Shown here piece by piece: positions 13,911-27,665 of a DNA stretch of 64,000 nucleotides (positions within the stretch are counted from its first letter, which is position 1; each line of letters starts with the position of its first letter). This DNA comes from Chrysoperla carnea (Eukaryota; Arthropoda; Insecta; Neuroptera; Chrysopidae). A program made the position numbers and the translations under genes. The stretch spans positions 17,430,001-17,494,000 of the forward strand of contig NC_058339.1 of NCBI RefSeq assembly GCF_905475395.1, written 5' to 3'. Under the pieces are notes generated by a model, which had not been told where the DNA came from, did not search any database, and worked only from the letters and a program-made list of their open reading frames with translations.

Positions 13911-14056
13911 AACATCTGAAAAGAAAGAAAGAAGGCCTATAGTTTACAAAGCGGCTTTAACAGTTAGAGCCCATTAATCTAGGCTGTATCAAAATGGGTC
14001 CTGACTGTTAAAGTCGCATTTTAAACCACTAGAATTGTTTCTTTCTTTTCAGATTA
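13911..14056. mobile_element. Small palindromic MITE
   Basis: An inverted repeat of about 60 bases per arm surrounds a short centre. The left edge atctgaaaagaaagaaa pairs with the right edge tttctttcttttcagat, and the inner block gctttaacagt pairs with actgttaaagtc. There is no reading frame. The size and structure fit a hairpin-type MITE. The target-site duplication is not clear. Confidence 0.7.
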
Positions 14057-15159
14057 TATTGAATATAGTCGGGTTTTTAACTTTTTCTTTTATTTTAAAC
14101 TTTTTAGTAGCCTGGTACTAAAAAAACTCTCTTATTAAACTATATTAAAACTTTTAAACAAATTTATTATTCCTTATTAAATTTAAATATATAAATTATG
14201 TATATTTTTGTAATCCCCTTAGAATTAACTTTATTTTGATGCCCGACTCAACAGGTTTGGTTAATTTTATTTATTGACGTACTGCTATTTCAAGCAAAAA
14301 TCCGCCATTTTGTTTTTCTTTTTCAAAACCCTATCTAAAAACCTTTGAGATTTTAAGACGAATATAACGATACCTTACTTGTCGAAATCCACCCAGTCGT
14401 TTGTAAGATACGAGAAATTTGCAAACAAATGAACATATAAATACATACACATACAAAATACGCGCGAAAAACATAACCACTCTTAACTCTTTGATAGTCG
14501 GGTAAAAAAAAATGTCCCCATTCCCAATTTTAGCAAAATAGCATTTCACAAAAACATTTATAGCGATATCACAATTTTTTTTTTCTTTAATTTTTACTTT
14601 TTTTCTTTGATATTTTATAATTCTTTTTGAAATTTTTTTTCAAAAATTTTAAATTTATTTTAAACTTTTTATTATTTATTGATCATTTCATATTTATATG
14701 TTGTTTAATCAATTTTAATATTCACTCATCATATCCTTACATATAACTCATATTCATATTCAGTTGGGGAAATAATTCAAACATTTTGACGTATGAAAAT
14801 TGGCATATTTTATTCATATTTTGTCTGTATTACTACATAAAACAGATAAATTGGTATTGTATACGTCAGGTGACAACTAGTTTTACATATGGTTTTCTAT
14901 AATTTCCCATAGGTGCACTAAAGTTTTTACTGGAATAGTTCCTTATGAATAACGCCTTTACTAAATACGCAACATTTTCATTTGCTGCACTTGCATTAGT
15001 CATTCTTAAAGGAAAACTATTCAAAAGGGGCATTACTTTCATTTTTATTAACTCACTTTTATTTGCTTAACTTATTCAGAAGTATGAATGGCATTGTAAA
15101 CTAAGAAGGTGATAATATAATTATAGCAGTCAAGAATTGGCTTATTACCCATGCTATAC

Positions 15160-15265
15160 AGGGTGTTCCTTTATTGACTGCAGATCGTTGGCCTACAGAA
15201 TAAGCTCATAAAGACGAAGGAAAAAGTTATTTACCAATTTTGAATCTGAGGCCTAGTTTGCGAGA
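15160..15265. repeat. Dispersed repeat end, inverted partner of 1200-1300
   Basis: The stretch starting tacagggtgttcctttattg and running through gactgcagatcgttggccta repeats the sequence at 1200-1300 on the opposite strand. A phrase like acagggtgttcc is common at transposon termini, but no second terminus was found here. Confidence 0.55.
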
Positions 15266-15754
15266 TAATTAACAAAATAAATTAATATAATTTTAATAAA
15301 AAGTAAATAACTTTATCGAATCACAGTTCAATAAAATATTGAAGGCAGGTAGGTAGGCTATAAATACTCAAAAAATGCATAATATTGTTTGTGTGCATGT
15401 ACAAAAAATGACTGTTCGTACATATACATGTACTCAGCACAAATTTTTGGTTCTTAAATTGATGTATATTGTTTATTTTAATTAATGGACCCCAACATGT
15501 TAATTCACAAAACCAATTAATATTGGTAGGCATGCTATTACGTGGTAAATGTTAACCACGACAAATACTACCACAAATATTTGAACGTCCTTCGTTCTCA
15601 CCACACTCGAGTTAAAAAATATTTCATTAGAGGGGAAATTAGTTTGACATTTAAAATTCCCCACTGAGTGTAAATAGTATTTTCTGTTTTCATTTTCATT
15701 GCGATAAGCTATAATATAATATGATTTTACATGCATGAGTATGTACATAGTATT

Positions 15755-15782
15755 CCTACATACATACATACATACATACACA
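15755..15782 (+). repeat. CATA tetranucleotide microsatellite
   Basis: A run of about seven catacatacata-type units. It gives the low-complexity MYVCMYVC start of an otherwise meaningless open frame on the minus strand. Confidence 0.9.
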
Positions 15783-16107
15783 CCTGATGCCAGTAGAACA
15801 ATTTAAAACCAATAAAATTATGTATAGGTACCTATATACCGGAATCCTCAAAAAATTCACGCATAAACCACGCACATGGCCAATCCTAGTATCATCACAA
15901 CAAAATTCAATTAAAATAAAATAGTTACGAAGGATTCATATTGTGCACGGTATCAACAGTGAGTATATTTTAGTTCTTGGAGGTGTAAAAGATGAGTGTG
16001 GGCTTTGGAAAAGAAGGGCAAATGAGGAAGTTTATGTAATGTATAGGGTTATAAAAAAATTGAAGCCATGGGCCCTTGAGGCCTCCAGTGCCAATAACAT
16101 ATAAATA

Positions 16108-16655
16108 AACTAGCTGTGAACTACCCGCTTTGCTGGGCAACATTCCCACTTTCACCCCTCCCCCATATTCCATATCCTTTTCTAGGTTACTACCTATCAC
16201 ATAACTAAATTTCATCAAAATCCGTTCAGCCGTTTAGGCATGATAGAGCAAAACTCCCAGCAAAAACCATAAAAAAATCACTAACTCAATTCAGTTTTCT
16301 GCCTACTTCCTACCCCCTAAGTACGATGACGTGATCATTTTGATCTTATATCCGTTTTTAGGTAACCATCTATTACCTTACTAAATTTCATCAAAATCTG
16401 TTCAGCCGTTTAGACGTGAAAGAGCAAAAGTCCCAACAAAAACGACTAAAAATCACTAACTCAATTTAGTTATCTGCCTACTGCCTACCCCTAAGAACGA
16501 TGGCGTGATTATTTATAGCCTATGACCATTTCTAGGTTATCATCTATCACCATACCAAATTTCATCAAAATCCGTTCAGTCGTTTAAGCGTGAAAGAGTA
16601 ACAGACAGACAGACAGACAGAGTTACTTTCGCATTTATAATATTAGTATGGATAT
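16108..16655 (+). mobile_element. Dispersed element with three internal 175-bp repeats
   Basis: The element begins with the phrase actagctgtgaactacccgc followed by tttgctgggcaa, and ends with a short GACA array and tttataatattagtatggat. Inside, the block ttcatcaaaatccgttcag recurs at about 16211, 16387 and 16561, so three diverged units of about 175 bp are arranged in tandem. A 5' end of the same family (cgcccgctttgctgggtaa) occurs at about 34190. Related repeats with the same start and tail phrases are widespread in insect genomes. Its class (SINE, LINE tail or Helitron-like) is uncertain. Confidence 0.7.
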
Positions 16656-19600
16656 ATATATTTTAGTTCTAAACTGTTGATTATTTCGGGACTTGGTACT
16701 ATAAAGCCTTCTTTCAAATGACTAACATTTAGTAATATATTCCCGGTGAACAAAATGAGTAGATTTCCAGCTTTCTGAAAATTATTTTTTCGAAAAATTT
16801 TAATTTGATTAGGCTGTGAATATAATCACAAATTCGATTTTTAACCTGGTCAAATAAAATTTCTGGTATTATTCTAGAGGAGCTAAAAGCAATAAAATAA
16901 TGTTCAAAACATTATTATCCCTTGTGCATTTCCTGTGCCTTATTCACATAATGTACATTCTGCACTCTGTACATTTATATACACACATATTTGTTTGTAT
17001 ATTTTAAATACGTAACAAAAACATGACATTATTTCCTAAAAAATAATGCGCATATGAAAAGATGAGTTTTTGTTGTTATGCGAAAAAAATGATTGATTAT
17101 TTTATTTTATTTTTTAATATCAGTCCAAGCGATTGTTAGAATACCGTAGATTATTACAGCCTGTGCTTCAACCTCTTACAGATTTTTTGATTAAGTGCTT
17201 TTTTATACTTACGTATCTTATTTTTGCGTTCTAAAGTACCTGACACAATATTGCCCTTTTAGATTTCCAAAAGTAGGTAAAATTCAAAGCAAGAAACATG
17301 CTCTTGCAGAGACAAATAAGAATTAGGAGAGCACCTGGCTTAAAAATTATCTTTTATAGACTAAGATTTAGCGCTAGCCAGACGTTAGAGAGTTGCAAAT
17401 ATAAACGAACGATGACTTTGCCAAATACCAGGTAAAATGGTGTCTGAACTCATGCACGTAAAAGTATTAAAGCTAAAATTTGAACAAAGTACTGAGGCAA
17501 CAGTAATCTTATTTACTATTTAAACCATTTAATGCAAAAATCAAGCAGTATTTAAGAAAGCAGGTCCATCCTAAGTAACTTGCACCCACCCAGACTTGGT
17601 TATAAGGGACGCCACCGTCTATGCTGAAGAATAAAGGCTGAAACTTTATGTGTATATTTCCAGTATTTTAGGTAATAACGCTAAGAGGATACATTGCTAC
17701 AAACCCTGATAAGAGACAGGCTCTCACTTATATCTCCGTCTAAAGGTGTGCTAATCCGTTACGATGGGTCTGACTTTTTAAATATTGCTGTTAAACTGTT
17801 GCCGATTCTGGACGTTTATTATCAGGTCTCAAATCTAATAAGACTTCAATTAAGGCTAATTGGCTAAGATTCCTAACGTCATGTATCTCATATAAAGTAG
17901 AGATAGTTCACACTTGATCGATTTTTTCAAAATAAGTTTATACCGTTCCAGAAAATTAAATACTATTCATACGTACATTATTATTACTGTTATAGACAGA
18001 GTCCATAAACCGTACCAATGCTTATAGATATAACCTTTGATTGACCCACATCAATATGCCGGTTTGTATGTGATAAAAGTAAATAAGTTGGACGTTCTCG
18101 TTTTTTATTTTTATTTTGATAGATTAAGAGAAACGTTAAAAGATAATCTTTTGAACATGGTTTTTTATTAGAAAATAATACTAAAAGTCATGGTGAAATT
18201 ATTATTGTAAAAGATTATTCTCGATATTATTTTTATCAATGGTAAAAATTTCACGTTCATTAAAATTTTATAAGATCCCATAAATTTTGATGAAATTTTG
18301 TAGACATGTTAAGTGACGTGATAACTTTCAAGAAGAGTAGGTTCTAATTCATTTTTGTATTTGAAAAATTTCAGCAACATAAATAAAATTTGGCATGGAA
18401 AACTTGACTAGGTATGGCTACTATCAGGTGACATGAAAAGCATTACTAATTTTTTTGGGTGCTGTAAGGTAAGTAACGGAATCCTCGTTAGTCAGCGGGT
18501 TATATAATATAAACCTCAATAGTTTGACAGAAGAAATTTTGACAGAGTTTCTATCACTATTGCCGCAGAATTTAATAATAAAAATATTAAATAAGAAATA
18601 AATACCGCAATACATTAAATTATATTAGTAGTTTTTATTTATAATTATTAATAATAGATGGCGTTACAATGATAGTAACTGTTCATAATCATAGAGGGCT
18701 TTACAATGACAGTTTTTGTCTATAATCACAGATGGCTTTAAATTTATTAAACGGAATGGCTTTTCCAGTACCGGTAAAGTACGAAATGGCTTGTAAGTCC
18801 GACTCGCAATCAATCAATTTTTTGGAAATTTTCTATTATTATTGAACAAAATTCACTACAATAGATAAAAAAGGGACAAATATTTGAAAATCTCACTAAT
18901 AAATAGCTATAAATTCTTCGTTTTACAAAAAGAATAATGTTTTTACGATATTTTATGTCAGAAAATAATGGTTTCCAAGAAGAACTAATTGACTTATTCC
19001 ATTTATTATCAATCTTTCATAGAAAAATTCTCTTGAAGTCTGTTATTAATGTATACATAAATGAAAAATTAGAGTATTTTATACATTCTTCAAGAGGAGA
19101 GCTTTACAGAAAAAATAATCGAAACAACTTCTCTATAAGGAAAATGATTGGCTCTTTTTCATAATCTCCTTTTTCTTAACTATATCACATAAAATATTTA
19201 TTAAATTATTATCACACATATGATAATAAATACAAAATTCATATTTAATTATTAAATATAATATGATAATATATTTAAATACTTTGATCAACATATGTTA
19301 TAATAAAACTTACTGAACTGGAAAATAAAACAATTTATTACATGAAATTGATTTCATATATTTTATAGTAGTTAATGAGTGTTCTCTTAAAATTGAACAT
19401 GCGCTTACCAACTCAAAACCTACTCATACATATTATTATATTTAACTTTATATGAAAATATTAACACATACATCGCAATATATTTAATCAATTTATTATA
19501 ATAGAACATATTAAATATTATATAAATCAATATTATTAGAAATTAGCTAGCTTAAACATATAGTTGTTAATTGTAATTTCATAACAGCGTTTACAAATTT

Positions 19601-21149
19601 AAGATATAATTTAAATGAAAATTATAATAATAAATTATAGTTGTTGCGCGCAGAACAGAGCCAGTTAGTTATAAAATTAGCTACTTAACACAAAATGCTT
19701 TTTTAAATATTATGAGCAATACATATTACATAAATTATATGGCTTTTAAATTTGAATTTACATTTTTATGTAAATCTAATTGAAATAATGAACTAGTAAT
19801 TTTTCATAAATTATTTGAAATAATTATTAAAACAGTTGGTATAATATTTAATAATTACATTCGTATTTATTATCGTAATGTTTCATTTTTGTTCGTAAAA
19901 GGAAATTCCATTCAGTTTAATAATAATTCATTACCTAACTAATTCTGGGCACTTTTACGTTTATTTATGAAACGGTTTTTATCCAATTATTTATTATATA
20001 ATTTCAAGTAGTATTTTAATTAAATTTGATAAATATTTTTTGTTCAAAAAATATTAATACATAAAACCTTAAAGGTAAGCCCCAATTATACGATATAATA
20101 TAATATACTTATACATTTTAAACGTACTTAATTACTAGGGATTCTTTGATTGGGATTAAACGAGAAAATTTAAAAAAAAAATAAATGGTTGATTTTTTTC
20201 GTATAACTTTTAGTATATTTAAAAATTATTAAGAAATAGAGTTTATCAAGGGGAACCATAAAATGCTCCATCTGCTCGAGAGTAAAGATATTCTAATAAA
20301 TAACGAAAATATCAGAGTGTCTTCATCCTAAATGCGACACACAGTATAGGGTGCAATCCACTGGCGCTGCTAATTTGTTTTATAACTTACTTCTAGTCGT
20401 ATCAAAACTGCATTTGTATTTATATGTTATATTATGATCATTTCTTTGAACGTCATATAGCTGAACGAACTAAGGCACGTGGATGTATTTTGTTATTTTA
20501 GTGATTACTTAGCTCGATTCCAGCAGCAATCACAATTTTTTTTTTTTTAATTTATTATTATATGTAACTTTTTTTTAAATCTATTTCATCTTTCTTATTT
20601 TATTTTATGATATCTCTATATTGCTTTAATTTGAGTTGGTTAGATTGAGTTTGCCGACTGTAAAGGAGTTAGTTGGGTTTTGAAGTTTTTAGCCCTTACG
20701 TTTAAGAATGGGACACTATTATAGAAAACGGTAATATTCTCGTAAAGTATATATAAAAGTGATGCGATGCTCGCGCATGTATTCCGCAGTTTTGCTACGA
20801 CTAGAAGTTAGAGTTTTATATGTCTTTAAGTCGTTTCAGGCTGTAGTACTTGCATATAGAGGTGGTGTTACACTTCAAACAGTATTTTTATTCTCATAAA
20901 ACACGTACTATTACCTACCTAAGTATATACCCTTACACATTAGAAAAAAAAGAAGGATAATATTATATACAAACACTTATACAACGTATATATGTATATT
21001 AAAGTATATACATTATACCTACTATTTTTAAACCTTTTTAAAATATTTATACGGCTGTTGAGATGGATAAATGTCAAGGAAGAAGGTAACAAAAACTGTA
21101 GATATAAATTTTTAATCTCAGATATGCTCACACTTCAGAATTTAATATG

Positions 21150-21640
21150 AACAAGTGAAAACAAACAATTGAGTTAATTTTTGAAATACCATGTATAGAC
21201 TGTGTTGATTATTCTATCACATTACACATACATACATGTCACACATATATAACTGATATTTCCATATAATACATACTATACAATTTGCGAATAATTTGCG
21301 CTCTCACGGGTAAACAGTGATGTTTACGAAAACATGTTTCAAACAAAAGTTGTTAATTTTTTTATAAGAAGCATTTTTTACATTTAAACTTTTTTTCTAT
21401 CTCTAATGGTTTACAAAATGGGTCCTTTTTACGTCCTTATCACGCTTTAAAAATTTCAGCTTGGTATCTCTTTTTGTTTTTGAGTAATCGTGATGACGGA
21501 CGGACAGACGACAGACGACAGACAGGCAGACAGAAACCGCAATTGGACTAATTACGTGATTTTATGAACAACTATACCAAAATTTTGTTGGTAGCATCAA
21601 TATTTTTAAGCGTTACAAACTTGGGACTAAACTTAATATA
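21150..21640 (-). repeat. Dispersed repeat family A, inverted copy
   Basis: This is the reverse orientation of family A: it begins with aacaattgagttaatttttg, then gggtaaacagtgatgtttac, then a block complementary to the aaccgttagagatagaa box, and ends in acaaacttgggactaaactt. It carries a short GAC-rich microsatellite at the place where the copy at 9030 has its CCGTCCGG array. Confidence 0.7.
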
Positions 21641-21879
21641 CTTTGTATATTTCATATATACATGTTATAAAAAACAAAATCTTTTACAATTCAGATGAAT
21701 TCACATGAAAAAGCTTCTACTTTAACACTTATTTTGTTTTTATGCTACTTCACCACTGTATAAAAAAATTTTATTTCACAAATTTCACATATGCGTGTAT
21801 GGTACTTCAACATTCTACTTAATTCACGTAGATTTACTTGGATTCTATGAATAAATATTTCAACTTATAAAATTTCGAT

Positions 21880-22330
21880 AAAATTTAGTGTATAAGGTAA
21901 TTTTGATCCAAAAAGTAAAAAAAATGGGTGCATTTACTGACTGATCGAATAGTTTTTGAGATACGAACTAAAATCGATCCAAATATTGCGATATCTCAGA
22001 AACTCTGCATCCAATCATTCAATTAACCTGATTATTTATACTTTTTAGATCAAAATTACCCCATCCATCGAGTTTCATCAAATTCCATAACAAAAATTAT
22101 TTTGCGTTTTTCTCGATTTTTTCAAAGAGGTAACTCCTTATAAAATTGCAAAAAATCTAGAAAATTTGTTTATCTCTAATTTCGATAAACATCATTATAT
22201 AAGGCAATTTTGACCCAGAAAGTACAAAAATCGGATGCATTTGTTGGCTGGTCGAATAGTTTTTGAGATACGGACTAAAATCGATCAAAAAATTGGAATA
22301 TCTCAGAATCTGGAAAAACCACCTGAAAAA
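21880..22330 (-). repeat. Dispersed repeat family B, copy 2
   Basis: An inverted copy of the 1355-1790 repeat, with the recurrent blocks gatccaaaaagtaaaaaaaa, gatcgaatagtttttgagat and catccaatcattcaattaac. A second half-copy follows directly from about 22200, so the motif appears twice in this stretch, as it also does at 34300-34760. Confidence 0.65.
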
Positions 22331-23074
22331 AGTAACTGAATGTAACAATATTTTAATAATACTTTTGATTCAAATTTTTATTCATAAACATATAAAAAAT
22401 TAACATTTTTTCTATTTTCGGATCTATTTTTCCGAATCTATTTTTACAACAGCTACATTTAATAATAAATTTCAAATCATTTTGAAGATTTGTCTTAAAT
22501 CCAAAAAAAAGAAGATATGATATATTTTTTTAAATTTAAATTCTATTTAACAATGTGAATAACAATTTGAAATACTTTAATACCCAACTTCTTAGGATGA
22601 GCATAACCCACCTACCTACCTACCTCTTTAAGATGTAGGGGATATATTATTTTGCACATATATCTGCTTATTGTGTATACTTATATAAGTACCAAGTACC
22701 TACCTGTGTACAAACCTTACCCACGTATCTACCCATCTTCATAATATACATATATAATGCATTTATTTACAAGCTATTCAAAAAGTTCCGGTACAGTTAA
22801 ATACCGGAACAAAGAGATTTAGACAAGAAAACCTTTTAATAAGAGCAATCACCATGCTTTTAAGTTTTGAAGAACATTTGACGACAAGAAGGTGTAAAAA
22901 TTTTGGAACGATTTTTTCTTCAAAAGTTATATAATTGTACAAATTTTTTTCACAAAATTGGGAAGCTTTTGTAAAAGTTTAAAACTGTTATTATTTTTTT
23001 GTAATAATTTGTAAGTTATACACAGTTTTAAAAAAAATTTTCAAAAGAAAATCGAAAGCGATGATATTGATCGA

Positions 23075-23635
23075 AATATTGTTGCCACGAAAAAAATTTT
23101 GGAATAGGTGTTCTTAAAATTACCTAATTAGTCTATTATCAAAATGTCTGTCTATCCGTCTGTCCGTCTGGGGACACGATAACTCAAAAACGGTAAGACA
23201 TATCAAGCTGAAATTTTTATGGCGTATTTAGGGCGTAAATGAGTAACATAGGTCAATTGCATCGTCTAAACCGTTAGAGATAGATGTTTAAATATATAAA
23301 AAATGTCCCATTTAAAAAATAAACAACTTTTGTTTGAAACATTTTTTCGTATACATCACTGCTTGTCTCGTCCCGTGAGGAGGCAAATTTGGACAAAACT
23401 TTGGTGTACATTTTCTCCGAAACAATCAAATAAAGGCATTTGCAGGTAGTTTCAACTAGTGGTCTTGTGAAAGATTTGCAAAAAAAGTTCTAGAAAATAC
23501 TTTCAAAAACTTTCGAAATTTCCGAAAAACAAAGAAGCCACCATAATTGTGTTAGTTTTTTATACTTTTCAACATTCAACACTTTCTTTACAGGTTATTT
23601 AACAATTAACTCAGTCAATTGTTTGTTTTAACGTG
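23075..23635 (+). repeat. Dispersed repeat family A, copy 3
   Basis: Blocks in family A order: ggaataggtgttcttaaaat, a short TCCGTCTG tract, aaaccgttagagatagatg, aacaacttttgtttgaaaca, catcactgcttgtctcg, and a terminal caattaactcagtcaattgt. There are internal indels relative to the 9030 copy. Confidence 0.65.
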
Positions 23636-25299
23636 TTTAGGTAAAGCAATACATTATAATATCACAGAGGAAATGTATCTTTTAAAAAAAGAATGTTTTA
23701 AAGAATACGCCAAGCCATTTTCGGGTACACTTTTTATGCAATCTGGATATTACGAAAGCAAAAGAGTATGAAAAAAAAAAGTTATTTTAAAATAAATTAT
23801 TATATTCTCCTTTATACTTTTTAAATAACATACACAGAAAAAAATACTCTCAAAATATATTTAAAGTAATAAAGATGAAAATAACATAATTTAACAAGTA
23901 ACAAATGAGTCAAAGAAGAGACGGGAAGAAAGTCTTTGAAAAAAAATGTTGAATTAATATTTAAGAGAAAATCAATATTAGGTAAATATATTTTAGTGTA
24001 AATTACAGAGCCTAACATTAAATCGAATTCGACATTTCGATTCGATTTTGAATAATATATTATTCTGGAATTTGACCACAACAATTTGTTCACGAAATTA
24101 ATTAAGGGATGTGAAATTAAAATCGACACTTTAGACTTCAAATTGTCCAAAGAATACGCTCTTAAGCTATGTCCATCGAGTCACACCCTGTATAGTTTAA
24201 CAGAAGTAGAACAATATTTTCCAATGTATCCGTCGTTGATCGTAAAGAGATACAAAACTTTAATACTATCACAAATTAAAAGCTGTTTGTTCAAATGTCC
24301 AAATAATAAAGATAGAAAATTTTTTTTTTCGATTTAAAACACGATCTTTTTACTTGACCAGAGCAATAAAAAGATAAAAGAAATTTTAAAAATATGTTTT
24401 TTTTTTTCATTCAAATAATACATAATAGCTAATTAATTTCCTTTCTAATTAAAAATGTTGTGTACTCACAGAGAAAAACAGAAAATCTTTTTAAAAGCAA
24501 TCGTAAATGTTTTGTATTATGTATATTGTAAAAAATGTTTAAATTGTTTTTCATAATTATAATAGAAAACTTCTTATTAGATCTTTAAAATTAAGTAAAA
24601 AATAGAAACAGCATTGTATTAATTAAAATTTATTTAAATGTTAAACTAGAATAAACTTTGAAAACACTTTACCATTTGTTTAATAATAAAATATTCAAAT
24701 AGTTATTTCTTTACTGTAATGGGAATCGGATGATCGTTTTTTCCGTCAGAAAACATAGAAGAGGCCAGTTTATTGACTATTTTTATATAAAAAATGCGCT
24801 GAATACGATCATGACAAACAATTTTTTTATAGAATCATGGTTTAATTGTTAAAAATTATGTTTTTAGCGGAAATTTTCATTATTTTGATGTTTTTGACTC
24901 TTTAAGAAAAACGATCCATCGTACAAACAAAAAATTAATAGACAAAAATGTATGTATTTTGACAAAATACGTCGTTTAAGTAATGGCGAATTTTTTAGCT
25001 TTAACCGTTCAATTGTTATTAACCCCTTCTGGCCTCTTAAGTTTTCTGGCAAAACGATGATTTTCATTTCATTACAACTAGCCTATATTATATTTGCTGC
25101 AATGCAGCTATAAAACAGTTTATTAAAAATTTATTATTGGCCTATTAAAATGGTAATAAATTCGTATTTAATTATATATTATATAAAAACTCATATAACA
25201 AATATTTCCATCTGCTACACTGAAATAGTGTAACATAAAAAAATATTAAAAAATTTTAAATAAGAGTACATAAAAAGTAGTTTCCTTGATTTATCTTCT

Positions 25300-25360
25300 T
25301 ACTAGCAATCCAGTCCGGCTTCGCACGGGAAAAATTTTGCAGCCCGTAAAATTTTATATA
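25300..25360 (+). repeat. Element end of the 'tactagca ... cttcgcacggg' type
   Basis: The phrase ttactagcaatccagtccgg followed by cttcgcacgggaaaa resembles the start of the elements at 16108 and 34178. It is a degenerate 5' fragment with no recognisable body beyond it. Confidence 0.4.
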
Positions 25361-25789
25361 TAGTCTTGATTCATTGAGTGTATCAGAATAGGCAGGTGGC
25401 CATGAATTGAATTTCTTTCAAAATTTTACAGAAATTTTTAATTTATGGTTCAAAATAGTTTTAGATGGGATTTACATATATCTTTATAAATTATAGCTCA
25501 TGTGTTGTCTGTCTGATGGGTGAGTTGTTATTGTACAGTTTCATTCAAATTTATTGAGTTGTTTTTGCGTAAAAGCGTAACAAACAAACAGCGTTAGAAA
25601 CAACGTTACTTTAAGAACCAATCGATAGATTTCATTTTTGTTATCATGGTTAAAGAGAGAATTTTATGCCCTTTCAAATGAGGTATCACAATATAGGGAG
25701 TGTTATTTGATATTTCAAAGCTGGGGTGGCTGGGGTGAAAGCATGAAAGCTAAACTTCTCCAGGTGTTTTTTTTTTTAACTTCCCCGTC

Positions 25790-26135
25790 GATATCTAAAT
25801 AGACGTGTTTTCATACAAAACAATAATCCAATCAGGTCAAGAGTTTTTAAGAGTGGATACTTTTGAAATGATCACACGGTATATAAAAAAATAAACAACT
25901 TTTGTTTGAAACATTTTTTTTTGCTTTACCCGTGAGGATGCAAATTAGGTTAGAACATTTTATAATATGTAATTATATCAGTTGTGTATGTGTGTCGTTT
26001 TACACGACTGTGGCTATCTAAGAGTGACTATCTTTCTTTACTTAATGACGTTAAAAAACAAAAGAATGCTTAATCAACACTGTCTATACATGGTATTTCA
26101 ACAATTAACTCAGTCAATTGTTTGTTTTAGTTGTT
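25790..26135 (+). repeat. Dispersed repeat family A, truncated or composite copy
   Basis: The second half (25885-26135) carries the family A blocks aaacaacttttgtttgaaac and caacaattaactcagtcaat in normal order. The first part (25790-25880, with cgtcgatatctaaatagacg and ttgaaatgatcacacggtat) is the reverse complement of the block at 2690-2790. This makes it a composite or rearranged copy. Confidence 0.55.
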
Positions 26136-26984
26136 TTATATCTCATTTCAATTGCTATAATTTGGTGAAATATTCATTCATTTAAGCCTTTAAGAAATTC
26201 ATTAACTTTTTTTTCATTAAATATTATCCTTTCTAAAAAGGATGACAGCCAACACCTCGCCCATGCAACGACTTCCACCTCACAGTCACAATATACAGTA
26301 AAAGCTCAAGATTGTGGTACAGGTGGTTATATATATATGAAAGAGACCATTATAGAAACAATTATTTGAAATTTAAATCCCAAGTGATATCGTATGGTTC
26401 AGGTTAACTTTATGCGAACACTTTACATGTAAAGTTTTTGAATGAAATGGTAAGAAAGAAATTAAATATTTAAGAGAAGAAAAACCTTCTAAAAGCTTCT
26501 TAAATTTCTTCGTTTCGTGTAAAATTTTTCAATCGTCCTTTATATAAAATAAACTTTATTTTTTGTTTAAAGTAAATTGTTTTTCATAACTCAATGAATA
26601 AATTATAAAATAATAAAATACAAAAAAATAAAAAATAAACATGTTTTTTTTATCTTATTTTTTCGGGTATAAAAACTTTACATTTACCTATCGGGGACAT
26701 ACCTATACATTGACGCAAGCATGTATCAATATTATAAATTTTTTTGTGGATAATAAATGTAATACATAAAATATATATACCACCATTATTAATATAAATT
26801 TTTATAATAAGGACACGAATGATCGCACTCGATAAGATATACAAACAGTAAATGAAATTTCCAATTATACGAAGTGTTTACTGAACTATTACCACGTTTC
26901 CAAAGTTTCTTTGATAAGCATCTGTGCGCCAGGTTGGCGTCTCTGTAGAGAGCCATCACGGGACGGTTAATGTAATTCTCTGGA

Positions 26985-27610
26985 TCTATTACAGCTAGGT
27001 TAATTTTGTTTAGTCATAAAGTTAAAAAATTCGATTTTTTTGATAACACAGGCAAATTTGATCCGATCTTATCGGAATTTTTTTGAAACCCACTAATTTG
27101 AGGTCATTCTTTTCAGCTGTGATGTCAATTTTTCACTAGCTATCACTTATGTGCTTAATTCAGGAACTAGGACTCCACATTCTTGAAACCTATTAGAGCT
27201 AGGTTAATTTTGATTACAAATTTGAAAAGTATGGCCCAAATTTAGTAAGATTACATACGTGGTTTATCAAAATTGGATAAAATTTGAATGAGATAGAGCA
27301 AAATTAAATTTTTTGAATTCTGATGACGTCATAAAGGTTAAAAATTCGATTTTTTTGATAACACAGGCAAATTTGATCCGATCTTAATGGAATTATTTTT
27401 TAAACCCACTAATTATGGGTCATTCTTTTCAGCTGTGATGTCAATTTTTCGCTAGCTATCACTTATGTGCTTAATTCCAAAACCATGGCTCCACATTCTT
27501 GAAATCTATAGAAGCTAGGTTAATTTTGTTAACAAATTTGAAAATTATGATCCAAATTTAGTAGGATTACATACTTGGTTTATCAAAATTTGATAAAATT
27601 TTAATTTAAA
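26985..27610 (+). repeat. Tandem repeat, two units of about 315 bp
   Basis: The block ttcgatttttttgataacac followed by aggcaaatttgatccgatct starts at about 27030 and again at 27345, giving a period of 315 bases. Both units continue through the same ordered landmarks (attcttttcagctgtgatgt, ctagctatcacttatgtgct, ccacattcttgaaa, gctaggttaattttg). A partial upstream piece begins near 26985. No open frame is conserved between the units, so it is a non-coding tandem duplication. Confidence 0.8.
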
Positions 27611-27665
27611 TAATCAATCAAAATCTATCAAATTTTCAGGAGTTGATTTAAACGTATTTAAACTA

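Noticed and set aside
23821-24150. 109-codon open frame on the minus strand
   Set aside because: Low-complexity, Phe/Leu/Ile-rich translation of AT-rich DNA with no recognisable family.
26985-27610. Possible CRISPR-like array from repeated blocks
   Set aside because: There are only two long diverged units with a 315-bp period, in a eukaryotic genome; not direct repeats with spacers.
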